A stretch of 64,000 nucleotides of DNA from Mesorhizobium sp. LSHC420B00 (GTDB lineage: Bacteria; Pseudomonadota; Alphaproteobacteria; Rhizobiales; Rhizobiaceae). The DNA is taken from positions 297,592 through 361,591 of the forward strand of contig NZ_AYVY01000001.1 in assembly GCF_000503055.1 (NCBI RefSeq), in the 5' to 3' direction. The notes beneath the pieces were generated by a model. That model saw only the letters and a list, made by a program, of their open reading frames with translations. It did not search any database and had not been told where the DNA came from. Made by a program: the position numbers and the translations under genes. Of the stretch, positions 17,107-25,781 are shown piece after piece. Every line of letters starts with the position of its first letter. Position 1 is the stretch's first letter.

Positions 17107-18816
17107 TCAGATGACGAACAGCCAGTTGGCGAGCAGCATCACCGCGACGCCGGCGATCAGCGTCAGGTAGGGCAGCATGCCCGCCTTTCGCACTGCGAGG
17201 TCGGACGAGTTCATGCCGAGATCGGCCAGCATGTGGTCGGGGAACTTGCCTTTGTCCTGGATGTAGTGCCGGAAGCAGAACACCGGGATGATCAAGGCGG
17301 CCGTGATCAGCCCGGCCCACAATGCCATCGGGTTCCAGACCTTGGCTCCGGCGCCCATGAAGACCGCGTTGACATAGGCAAAGATCGCGCCGAGGCCGAG
17401 CAGCCAGCTCGGCGCCTTCCAAGGCCGCGCGATGTGGCCATTGTCGATGCGGTGGATCCAGCCGGCGTTGAGGTTGAGGAAATTGAAGATGATGTAGCCG
17501 CAATTCGACACCGCCAGGATGAAGAAGAAGCTCGTCGCGTCGGCCGAGGCGATGGCCAGCACGATCAGGTTGAAGATCAGGTCCGTCCACATCGCCCGCG
17601 TCGGCGCGCCGTGCTCGTTGACATGGCTGAGGTAGCGCGGCAGCCAGCCATCGACCGAACCCTGGTAGAGCGTGCGCGAGGAGCCGGCCATCGCCGTCAT
17701 GATGCAGAGCACCAGCGCCAGGATCATCAGCATCACCAGCAGGCTGTGGATCAACTGTCCGCCGCCGACCATGCCGGCCAGCGCGTCGGCAACGCCGGAG
17801 CCGTCGACGATCGGCGTCGCCAGCATGCCGTTCAAGCCGAGCACGCCCTGAAAGGTGAATGGCACCAGGATGAACAGCAGCATGCACAACAGGCCGGAAT
17901 AAAAGATCGCCTTGAAGGTATCTGTGCCGGGGTTCTTGAACTCGGAGGTGTAACAGACGGCGGTCTCGAAACCGTAAGTTGACCAGGCCGCGATGAACAT
18001 GCCGCCGAGCACCAGCGTCCAGCCGGCGATGTTCCACGCACCGGGCTCCGGCGCATAGGCTGCCGCGAGCGGCACCAGCGGGGAGAAATTCGCCCAGTTG
18101 ATCTGGCCGGTGACGATCGGCACCACGCCGACGATGAGCATCGGGATGATAACCAGCAGGCCGATATATTTCTGCACATTGGCCGTGCCCAAGATGCCGC
18201 GATGCTGGATCGAGAAGATGATCAGCATCAGCACCGCGCCGATGAAGAAGGTGGCGTTGAAGGTGAAGGAAACCGGACCAAGCGTGTGACCGTAGAGCGT
18301 CCAGTTGCGGATCGCCGGCGTCGCCGCCGCGGTGACCGCGGTGATGGCGTCGGCGGCGCTGGTTCCGGCATGGGCCGCGATATAGGCGGCGACCTCCGGC
18401 GAAGTGTCGGTGAACAGCGGCACCGGCGCCAGCGCGTTGAGGATATAGGCGGCGGCGATCGAGCAGCCGAGCGACAGCACCGGCGACCAGGCGAACCAGT
18501 TGCACCACACCGAAAGCGGCGCGATGAATTTCGAATAGCGCAGCCACGCGGTGGCGCCATAGATCGAGGCGCCGCCGGACTTGTTCGGGAACAGGCCGGC
18601 GATTTCCGCATAGGTGAAGGATTGCAGGAAGCCCATGATCATGGATGCGGTCCAGATCATGAAGGCCAGCGTTCCGGTGGTGCCGGCAATGCCGCCGATC
18701 GAAAACAGGACAAGGGCCGGAACGCCGCTTGCCACCCAAAAGGCGCCGCGCCAATCGATGTTCCGGTGCAGCTGCCCTTCGGCAGGCGGCACCAAGGTGG
18801 TGACTATCGTGCTCAT
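17107..18816 (-). CDS. APC-family amino acid/amine permease (second permease of the amine island)
   Basis: A 569-residue integral membrane protein with about 12 to 14 hydrophobic segments and the APC-type start in TM1. It is longer than typical APC permeases because of extended loops, notably around residues 80-180. It would import an amino acid or amine. It lies downstream of tdm on the same strand, separated by a repeat element, so it may take up trimethylamine, TMAO, glutamate or another substrate tied to this pathway. That is inferred from position. An AT-rich stretch at about 18905-18950 is the likely promoter area. Confidence 0.85.
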   Translation of the reverse strand: MSTIVTTLVPPAEGQLHRNIDWRGAFWVASGVPALVLFSIGGIAGTTGTLAFMIWTASMIMGFLQSFTYAEIAGLFPNKSGGASIYGATAWLRYSKFIAPLSVWCNWFAWSPVLSLGCSIAAAYILNALAPVPLFTDTSPEVAAYIAAHAGTSAADAITAVTAAATPAIRNWTLYGHTLGPVSFTFNATFFIGAVLMLIIFSIQHRGILGTANVQKYIGLLVIIPMLIVGVVPIVTGQINWANFSPLVPLAAAYAPEPGAWNIAGWTLVLGGMFIAAWSTYGFETAVCYTSEFKNPGTDTFKAIFYSGLLCMLLFILVPFTFQGVLGLNGMLATPIVDGSGVADALAGMVGGGQLIHSLLVMLMILALVLCIMTAMAGSSRTLYQGSVDGWLPRYLSHVNEHGAPTRAMWTDLIFNLIVLAIASADATSFFFILAVSNCGYIIFNFLNLNAGWIHRIDNGHIARPWKAPSWLLGLGAIFAYVNAVFMGAGAKVWNPMALWAGLITAALIIPVFCFRHYIQDKGKFPDHMLADLGMNSSDLAVRKAGMLPYLTLIAGVAVMLLANWLFVI

Positions 18817-19046
18817 TTACGTGGATTCCCCATTTTTGATGTTCCCCATCGGCAACAGCCGCAATCTCGCGAGGCGTCATCGACGCTCACGTTGAACTGC
18901 CCAGGCGTTTTCCGCTCAGTAGTATTTTATTCTTAGCAGTGAAGATTGACCCAACGCGCTTTCACGTCAAGCGGTTTGTGACGCTGTGCACATTGCGCGT
19001 GTGAAACAGTCGAGCTTCGTTGGCGCTGCCAACGGGTGCGGTCTTT

Positions 19047-19191
19047 CCTTCTCCCCTTGTGGGAGAAGGTGGCCGAGCGTAGCTCGGTCGGATGAGGGGT
19101 GTTCCAGCTTGGCAAAACCGCACTTCGTCCAGCGCGCCTCAACCGTCTCGGCGCTGCGCGCCGATCCACCTTCTCCCACAAGGGGAGAAGG
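19047..19191. repeat. Intergenic mosaic repeat element, copy 1 (tdm 3' side)
   Basis: The ends are a perfect 26-bp inverted repeat (19047-19072 and 19166-19191). Inside are a short GAGC-rich hairpin, the block GGATGAGGGGTGTTCCAG and the block GGCGCTGCGCGCCGATCCACC, all shared with the copy at 21687-21870. No open reading frame is plausible. The 395-base gap between the permease at 18816 and tdm at 19212 is otherwise promoter-like AT-rich DNA. Confidence 0.85.
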
Positions 19192-19211
19192 GAAGAACCG
19201 GGCAGCGTCGA

Positions 19212-21581
19212 TCAGGAGCGCGGCCTGGTCTTCTGCGGATCGTAGTGGGCAATGGCGACGACGCGCGCCGGCAGCCGCTTGCTGTGGCCGTCGAGCTTGC
19301 CGATCTCGACCTCGGTGCCGATCGCCGAATGGGTGACGTCGAGCCTGGCCAGCGCGATGGTCTTGTTCAGCACTGGCGAGCGCATGCCGGAGGTGACGAC
19401 GCCGATCTGGGCGCGACCGACATGCACGCAATCGCCGTGGCCGACCGCGACATTGGCGTCGATGTCGAGGCCGACCAGCTTCTTCTGCGGATTTTCCTTG
19501 CGTCGGATCAGCGCCTCGCGGCCGATGAAATCGTCGCTCTTGGTCTTCAGCGGCACGGTGAAGCCGATGCCGGCCTCGAACGGATCGGTCTGGTCGGAGA
19601 ACTCGTAGCCGGCAAAGATCAGCCCGGCCTCGATGCGCACCATGTCGAGCGCCTGCAGTCCCATCGGCTTCAGGCCGTGCGGCTGGCCAGCCTCCCAGAT
19701 GGCGTCGAACACCTTTTCCGCGTCGCGCGGATGGCACCAGATCTCGTAGCCGAGCTCGCCGGTGTAGCCGGTGCGCGAGACAACGACGGGAATGCCGTTG
19801 CCGCCGCCGATGCGGGCGACGGCAAAGCGGAACCACTCGAGCTCGTCGATCGACGGCTGCAGCGGCGAGGTCCAGATGATCTGCCTGAGAATGTCGCGGC
19901 TTTTCGGTCCCTGCACGGCGACATTGTGCATCTGGTCGGTCGATGAACGCACCAGCACGGTAAGGCCGAGTTTCGTCGCCGTTTCGCGCAGCCATTCGCC
20001 GAATAGATCGTCGCCGCCAACCCAGCGGAAATTATCCTTGCCGAGCCGAAGCAGCGTGCCGTCGTCGATCATGCCGCCATGCTCGTAGCACATGGCGGAA
20101 TAGACGACCTGGCCGACGCCGAGCTTCCTGATGTCGCGGGTCAGCGTGTATTGCAGCAGCGCTTCCGAATCCGGGCCGGTGATCTCGAACTTGCGCAGCG
20201 GCGACAGGTCCATGATCACTGCATCCTGCCGGCAGGCCCAGTATTCGCCGATCGGGCCTTGCTTGGCGAAGGAATTGGCCAGCCAATAACCCTTGTACTC
20301 GACGAAGTTGCGGGTGTGCTTGGCAAAGCTCGAATGAAAGGCGGTCTCGCGGGTCATTTTCGGTTCCGAATCGGGCGTCATGCGTCTGGCGATCGCTCGC
20401 GAGAATTTGTGCTGGCCGGAATAGGTCCGCACATGGATGTCGGTCGGGTTCCAGCCATTGGCCGGCGTCGTATCGTCGGGGCAGGCGGACGAGACGCAGA
20501 CGATGTCGGTCAGCGCCCGCAGCAGCACATAGTCGCCCGGCCGCGACCACGGCTCGTCGGAAACCACGACGCCATACGCGTCGATGGCCGTGTTGAAGAA
20601 GAAGTTGATCGCCATCCAGCCGGCGCGGGGCGTCACGCCCTTGTCGGCCAGCGCGCGGTTGAAATTCTCCGAGCAGTTGGGATGGCCGGGATAGCCGATG
20701 TCGTCGTAATATTTGGCAGCGCAGGCGAGCGCGAATGCATCGTGGCGGCCGCAAGTGTCCTGGATAACCTCGACCAGCGGCTCCATGTCCTGGTCATAAT
20801 ATTTCGAGTGCAGCCCGGGCATCGGATAGCTCGAACCCATCAGCGTGCGCGTCGTCGTCACGTCGAGCGGATGATCGCGGCCCTTGTCCAGCTTGCGCGC
20901 CGAAAAGCACTGGAAGTCGGTGCATTGGCGCCCGTCGACATCGATGATCTGCAGATAGTCGCCGGCTTTGACGAAATAGGCTTCCGCCGTCGCCGAATGG
21001 ACGCGCAGATCGAGCACCGGATCGGCCAGCGGGTCGGCAAGCCGCGACTTCGCAGCTGGACGGATCGTGGCGCGGCGCAGGATGACGCTGAGCGGCGTTG
21101 CGGTATCGTGGCCGTCGACCAGCATCGGACCGCCGGGTGCAGCGACGAGCATCGAGCCGTCGCGGGCGATCGCAAAGCTCTGTTCGGTGCCGGCAGGGGT
21201 GGAGCCGCCGAAGACGCGGACCGCCTTTGCCTGATCTAGCTGTACCTGGCGACGTTCGAGGCCTCGGCGCAAGGAAGCGAGGCTATCGTCGCTATCGGCC
21301 AGCAGCGCCTTAATGCCGGCGGCATTGCTGTTCGATTTTTCGCCGAGAATACCGGGATCGGTTACGCCGGTGCTGTCCCATACCAGCAGCTCGCAGGCCT
21401 GCCCGCCCTCGATATTGCGCACAGTGATGCTGTCGCCGGCCTCGACCTCGATCAGCACCGCGCCATTGCCCTGAACCGAATAGCGCTCCATCCCGGCCGG
21501 CAGCGCGATCTGGCCTGGCCGCAGGATCAGACTCGGCCGGGGCGGTCCGGCGGCGATTACGGGGTAGGGCGACTGGCTCAT
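19212..21581 (-). CDS. tdm: Trimethylamine N-oxide demethylase (TMAO aldolase)
   Basis: A 789-residue two-domain protein. Residues about 1-400 match the DUF1989/urea-carboxylase-associated domain; cysteines at 277, 303, 362 and 367 are candidate metal ligands. Residues about 420-789 are a GcvT-type tetrahydrofolate-binding domain. This exact fusion is known as Tdm, which converts TMAO to dimethylamine and formaldehyde, the GcvT part capturing formaldehyde on folate. The start at 21581 (MSQSPYP) is preferred over an ATG at 21605. It is co-directional with mgdABCD but separated from mgdD by a repeat and its own promoter region. With Tmm and Dmm in the same island the assignment is strong. Confidence 0.92.
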   Translation of the reverse strand: MSQSPYPVIAAGPPRPSLILRPGQIALPAGMERYSVQGNGAVLIEVEAGDSITVRNIEGGQACELLVWDSTGVTDPGILGEKSNSNAAGIKALLADSDDSLASLRRGLERRQVQLDQAKAVRVFGGSTPAGTEQSFAIARDGSMLVAAPGGPMLVDGHDTATPLSVILRRATIRPAAKSRLADPLADPVLDLRVHSATAEAYFVKAGDYLQIIDVDGRQCTDFQCFSARKLDKGRDHPLDVTTTRTLMGSSYPMPGLHSKYYDQDMEPLVEVIQDTCGRHDAFALACAAKYYDDIGYPGHPNCSENFNRALADKGVTPRAGWMAINFFFNTAIDAYGVVVSDEPWSRPGDYVLLRALTDIVCVSSACPDDTTPANGWNPTDIHVRTYSGQHKFSRAIARRMTPDSEPKMTRETAFHSSFAKHTRNFVEYKGYWLANSFAKQGPIGEYWACRQDAVIMDLSPLRKFEITGPDSEALLQYTLTRDIRKLGVGQVVYSAMCYEHGGMIDDGTLLRLGKDNFRWVGGDDLFGEWLRETATKLGLTVLVRSSTDQMHNVAVQGPKSRDILRQIIWTSPLQPSIDELEWFRFAVARIGGGNGIPVVVSRTGYTGELGYEIWCHPRDAEKVFDAIWEAGQPHGLKPMGLQALDMVRIEAGLIFAGYEFSDQTDPFEAGIGFTVPLKTKSDDFIGREALIRRKENPQKKLVGLDIDANVAVGHGDCVHVGRAQIGVVTSGMRSPVLNKTIALARLDVTHSAIGTEVEIGKLDGHSKRLPARVVAIAHYDPQKTRPRS

Positions 21582-21618
21582 CTCAACCCTGGTTTCGAGA
21601 AACAAGTTTGCCTGTGCG

Positions 21619-21632
21619 TGAAATTATTTTAG
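21619..21632. promoter_or_regulatory. Candidate shared operator upstream of tdm
   Basis: TGAAATTATTTTAG lies 38 bases before the tdm start. It resembles TGAAA-N4-TTTCA motifs found before tmm, the small-protein/APC operon and mgsA. The right half is degenerate here. Confidence 0.35.
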
Positions 21633-21686
21633 CGGGAAGAATAGGGCAGAAGAGCCGGAGTTGGCAAGGTGAAGGTGGCACAAGCT

Positions 21687-21870
21687 CCCCCTTCTCCCCT
21701 TGGAGAGAAGGTGTCGCCGAAGGCGACGGATGAGGGGTGTTCCAGGGAACGCCAGCCTCTCACTCCGCTGGAACACCCCTCATCCGTCTCGGCGCTGCGC
21801 GCCGATCCACCGCCCTGGGCGAGCCACGGGTCTCGTCCCGTCCTTCGGACCCCACAAGGGGAGAAGGGAA
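21687..21870. repeat. Intergenic mosaic repeat element, copy 2 (tdm 5' side)
   Basis: Outer ends are complementary C/T-rich and G/A-rich blocks ending in CCACAAGGGGAGAAGGG. The interior contains the same GGATGAGGGGTGTTCCA and GGCGCTGCGCGCCGATCCACC blocks as the copy at 19047-19191, with GGATGAGGGGTGTTCCA also present in inverted form. It fills most of the 300-base gap between mgdD and tdm. Confidence 0.82.
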
Positions 21871-21882
21871 GACGCGCCAAGG

Positions 21883-22512
21883 CTATGCCAATTCCTCGGA
21901 ATGCCGGATATCGACGCCATACTCCGCGGCGGCATCGAGCATCGTGTGCCACAGGCTCCCGGCAAACGTCGCGAACACCAGGAGATTGAACACCGCCTGT
22001 CCATCCGGCCAGTCATTGCCGCGCCAGAGATTGATGCTGGTGTGATCGACCGATGTTGCGGCGGCGGTGCCGACCGGAAATGCCGCCGGGTGCAGGTCTA
22101 GTGAAGACAATTTGGCCAGCATCGAGCGCGCTTTTTCTCCCGAAACGCTGATCAGGACGCGCGCATGCGACTGGTCCGATAGCGAGGCGGATTGCGAGAA
22201 CGCCTGGCTCAGCGGTTCGATCGCGTGCTTGCCGGCATTGGACAGGACGAGGAACTGATCCGGTCCCGACCAGATCAGCGTAGCGTCGGGAACTCGGACC
22301 GCCTTGGGCGTTTCCGGTGCGGCAACGCCGAAACGGGCCTGGGCAGCTTTTGCCAGCTCCGCCGTTTTGCCGCGCCGCGCCATCACCTGGATCAGGTCGA
22401 AATTGCGGATTTCCGTCAGCCAAACGCCGGCCTCGGTGCCGCGCGCGCCATGGGCGCCGACGACGAGCGCGTGCTCCAGCGGACTGCGGGCAATCCAGGA
22501 AAACTCAGCCAC
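21883..22512 (-). CDS. mgdD: N-methylglutamate dehydrogenase subunit D (SoxG-like)
   Basis: About 209 residues, similar in size and character to the gamma subunit of heterotetrameric sarcosine oxidases (SoxG). In N-methylglutamate dehydrogenase this is MgdD, a small GcvT-like accessory subunit. I choose the GTG at 22512 because GGAGG sits eight bases before it; an ATG at 22527 is possible but has no ribosome site. The gene overlaps the end of mgdC by eight bases, which suggests translational coupling. It ends the mgs-gmaS-mgd operon just before a repeat element. Confidence 0.83.
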   Translation of the reverse strand: MAEFSWIARSPLEHALVVGAHGARGTEAGVWLTEIRNFDLIQVMARRGKTAELAKAAQARFGVAAPETPKAVRVPDATLIWSGPDQFLVLSNAGKHAIEPLSQAFSQSASLSDQSHARVLISVSGEKARSMLAKLSSLDLHPAAFPVGTAAATSVDHTSINLWRGNDWPDGQAVFNLLVFATFAGSLWHTMLDAAAEYGVDIRHSEELA

Positions 22513-25489
22513 GCTGGCGCCCTCCATCCGGATCGTAGAAGACCGGGCTGCACAGCTCGACATCGTAGTCTTCGCCGCGCAGCGGGTCATGCGTATGGAC
22601 GATCTCGCCGATGCGCTCGCGGCCGCATTCGACCAGGCCAAGCCCGATCCACTGGTCGAGCGTCGGCGAGAAGCAGACCGAGGTGACGTAGCCCTGGTCG
22701 TTGTCGGGACCGGGTGTCTTGTCCTTCGGAATGATATGCGCGCCGGAACGCAGGCGGCTTGCCTTATCCGTCGGCTTGATGCCGACCACGACCTGCCGGT
22801 CCGGGGCGACCAGCGCCTCGCGCCCGGCCATGACGCGGCCGATAAAATCCTTCTTGGTCGACATCATCTTGCCGAGGCCTAGGTCGGCGGCCGTCGTCGT
22901 GCCGTTCAGCTCCGGCCCGGCGACATGGCCCTTTTCGATGCGCATGACGCCGAGCGCCTCGGTGCCGTAGGGCGTAACGCCGAATGGCTTCCCGGCCAGC
23001 ATCAAATTGCGCACCAGCGCGTCGCCGTAACGGGCGGGAACCGAAATCTCGAACGCCATCTCACCGGAGAACGAGATGCGGAACAGCCGTGCCCTGGTGC
23101 CGCCGCGAAGCGATACCTCGCGCGCCCCCATGAACGGAAAACCTTCATTCGACAGATCCTCGGCCGGATCGACGATTTCCCGGAGCAGGTCCCGGGTCCT
23201 AGGTCCAGCGATCGAGAATTGCGCCCACTGGTCAGAGACGGAGGTGAGCTGGACGTCGAGCTCAGGAAATAGCACCTGCCGGCAGAATTCGAGATGCTGC
23301 ATCACCAGCCCGGCCTTGGCGGTGGTGGTGGTCAGGAAATAATGGTCCTCGGCCAGCCGCGAGGTGGTGCCGTCGTCATAGACGATGCCGTCCTCGCGCA
23401 GCATCAGCCCGTAGCGGGCTTTTCCCACGGCAAGACTGGAGAAGGTGTTGATGTAGACGCGGTCGAGGAAAGCGCCGGCGTCCGGGCCGTGCACGTCGAT
23501 CTTGCCGAGCGTCGAGACGTCGCAGAAGCCGACGCCGGAGCGCACCGCCTTGACCTCGCGCGTCACCGATTCCAGCCAGTCCTTTTCGCCGGCGCGCGGA
23601 TACCATTGCGCGCGCTTCCACAGGCCGGTGTCGACGAACACCGCGCCCTGTTCGGCTGCCCAGTGATGCGACGGCGTCAGCCTCGTCGCATGGAAGTTCT
23701 CGTCGCGATGATGGCCGGCGAAGGCGCCGATAGCGACCGGCACATAGGGCGGGCGGTAGATCGTCGTGCCGGTCTCGGGAATGGATTTGCCTGACAACGT
23801 AGCCATGATGGCGAGGCCGGCGACGTTCGAGGTCTTGCCCTGGTCGGTGGCCATGCCGAGCGTCGTATAGCGCTTCAGATGCTCGACCGATTCGAAACCC
23901 TCGCGCTGCGCCAGTTCGATGTCGGACGCCGTGACATCGTGCTGGTAGTCGACAAAGGCTTTGCCCTTGCCGGCGACATGCCAGAGCGACGTCAGCGAAA
24001 ACGCCTCATCGTCGGCGACCGGCGGCGTGCCGGCATTGCCGCTGCGCCCGGCACTCTGTGCTGCCGCCGCTCCTGCGGCAAAGCCCTGGCGCAGGCAGTC
24101 GCCCAGCCCGAAGGCGCCGTTGGCGGCGCCTGCGGCCATCATGCCCGGAGGCGCACCGTCCGGGACGAAGGCTGCGATGTCGTCCTGCCATTTCGGCCGG
24201 CCGCGATGGTAGGAGGTCAGCCCGACCGCCGGATTCCAGCCGCCGGAGACGGCAAGCCCGTCGGCTTCGACTTCCGCCCGTGCGCCGCCGGTCAGCGAGA
24301 TCGCGATTTTCCGGACGCCGGCCTTGCCGCCTTCGACCCCGTTGACCGAGCCGCTGAGCACCGGAAAGCCGGCCTTGGCGGCGAGCGCGCGATGTGCGGC
24401 GGAGACGTCCGGGCGCGCATCGACGACCGCCGCGATCTGCAATCCGGCGGCGAGCGCGGTCTCGACCGTGCGCCAGCCATCCGCATTGTTGGTGGACAGC
24501 GCGATCCTCTTTGCCGGCGCCGCCGCGTAGCGCGCGACATAGGTCCGCATCGCCGAAGCCATCATCACGCCGGGCGTGTCGTTGCCGGCAAACACGATCG
24601 GCCGCTCGATGGCGCCGGCGGCAACGACGCAGCGCCTAGCCACGATCCGCCATAGCCTTTGGCGCACTTGGTGCTCTGGCGGGGAGGGCAGGTGGTCATT
24701 GACCCGCTCGATCGCGCCATAGGTGCCGCCATCATAGACGCCGAACAATGTCGTGCGGTTCATGATGCGGATATCGGGGAGTGCTGCGAGTTCGGCCAGC
24801 GTGCGCGAAATCCATTCGGCCGCCGGCAGGCTGTCGATGGTGCCGCCGTCGGCAAGCAGACGGCCGCCGAACGCAAAATCTTCCTCGCACAGGATGACAC
24901 GGGCGCCGCTGCGCCCGGCCGCCAATGCCGCCGCGAGCCCGGCCGGGCCAGAGCCGGCGATCAGCACGTCGCAATGCGCCCACGCCTTGTCGTAATGGTC
25001 GGGATCGGCGACGCCGGCGGCGCGGCCGAGACCGGCGGCTCGGCGGATCGCCGGTTCGTAGACCGCTTCCCAGAATTTCGCCGGCCACATGAAGGTCTTG
25101 TAGTAGAAGCCGGCGACGAAGATCGGCGCAAACAGCTGGTTGACCGCCATCAGATCGTGGCGCAGCGACGGCCAGCGGTTCTGGCTGGCGGCCTCGAGCC
25201 CGTCGTAAAGTTCGGCCGTGGTCGCCTTGGTGTTCGGCTCGCGCCGCGCTCCGCTGCGCAGTTCGACCAGCGCGTTGGGCTCCTCCGACCCGGCGGTCAG
25301 GATGCCGCGCGGGCGATGGTATTTGAACGATCGGCCGATCAACTTGACGCCATTGGCAATCAGCGCCGAGGCCAGCGTGTCGCCTTGGAAGCCGGCAAAG
25401 CTCTTGCCGTCGAAGCGGAAGCTCAGCGGCGCGGCGCGATCGATGAGACCGCCGCTCTCCAGCCGGTGTGTCTGCGCAGGGCCAACCAT
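22505..25489 (-). CDS. mgdC: N-methylglutamate dehydrogenase large subunit (SoxA-like)
   Basis: A 994-residue alpha subunit of the heterotetrameric sarcosine oxidase family. Order of domains: an N-terminal ferredoxin-like Fer2_4 region (about 1-110), a nucleotide-binding region with the GSGPAGLAAA motif near residue 180, a second FAD/NAD domain to about 490, and a C-terminal GcvT folate-binding domain (about 600-994). It oxidatively demethylates N-methylglutamate to glutamate and places the methyl carbon on tetrahydrofolate. Its ATG overlaps the mgdB stop as ATGA. Sarcosine oxidase is the alternative by homology alone, but the adjacent gmaS and mgsABC genes argue for N-methylglutamate. Confidence 0.9.
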   Translation of the reverse strand: MVGPAQTHRLESGGLIDRAAPLSFRFDGKSFAGFQGDTLASALIANGVKLIGRSFKYHRPRGILTAGSEEPNALVELRSGARREPNTKATTAELYDGLEAASQNRWPSLRHDLMAVNQLFAPIFVAGFYYKTFMWPAKFWEAVYEPAIRRAAGLGRAAGVADPDHYDKAWAHCDVLIAGSGPAGLAAALAAGRSGARVILCEEDFAFGGRLLADGGTIDSLPAAEWISRTLAELAALPDIRIMNRTTLFGVYDGGTYGAIERVNDHLPSPPEHQVRQRLWRIVARRCVVAAGAIERPIVFAGNDTPGVMMASAMRTYVARYAAAPAKRIALSTNNADGWRTVETALAAGLQIAAVVDARPDVSAAHRALAAKAGFPVLSGSVNGVEGGKAGVRKIAISLTGGARAEVEADGLAVSGGWNPAVGLTSYHRGRPKWQDDIAAFVPDGAPPGMMAAGAANGAFGLGDCLRQGFAAGAAAAQSAGRSGNAGTPPVADDEAFSLTSLWHVAGKGKAFVDYQHDVTASDIELAQREGFESVEHLKRYTTLGMATDQGKTSNVAGLAIMATLSGKSIPETGTTIYRPPYVPVAIGAFAGHHRDENFHATRLTPSHHWAAEQGAVFVDTGLWKRAQWYPRAGEKDWLESVTREVKAVRSGVGFCDVSTLGKIDVHGPDAGAFLDRVYINTFSSLAVGKARYGLMLREDGIVYDDGTTSRLAEDHYFLTTTTAKAGLVMQHLEFCRQVLFPELDVQLTSVSDQWAQFSIAGPRTRDLLREIVDPAEDLSNEGFPFMGAREVSLRGGTRARLFRISFSGEMAFEISVPARYGDALVRNLMLAGKPFGVTPYGTEALGVMRIEKGHVAGPELNGTTTAADLGLGKMMSTKKDFIGRVMAGREALVAPDRQVVVGIKPTDKASRLRSGAHIIPKDKTPGPDNDQGYVTSVCFSPTLDQWIGLGLVECGRERIGEIVHTHDPLRGEDYDVELCSPVFYDPDGGRQRG

Positions 25490-25764
25490 CAGGCGCCCAC
25501 CTTGGCGGCGCCAACGCCCGCAGCCGGCTCGACCGACGAAATCTCGTGCGTCAGCGTGTTGCGGGCGACCTTCAGCCAGGCCCGGCAGCCGCCGCCATGA
25601 TACCAGTATTCGCTCATCGGCCCGGCGACATTGTCGCGCAGATAGACATAGTCGAAGACCTCGTCTTCGGAGGAGCCGGCCGCCGGACGCACCGGCCTGG
25701 CGTCGCCCAGATAGGTGAACTCGCCGAGTTCGCGTTCGCCGCAGAAGGGACAGACAATGCGCAT
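25489..25764 (-). CDS. mgdB: N-methylglutamate dehydrogenase subunit B (SoxD-like)
   Basis: A 91-residue protein with the SoxD zinc-site pattern: Cys5-x2-Cys8 at the N terminus and His56/Cys60 in YWYHGGGC. SoxD is the small delta subunit of sarcosine oxidase complexes; here it is MgdB. It lies between mgdA (17 bases upstream) and mgdC (ATGA overlap), as in known mgdABCD operons. Confidence 0.9.
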   Translation of the reverse strand: MRIVCPFCGERELGEFTYLGDARPVRPAAGSSEDEVFDYVYLRDNVAGPMSEYWYHGGGCRAWLKVARNTLTHEISSVEPAAGVGAAKVGA

Positions 25765-25781
25765 GCTTCTTCAGCCAGCCT

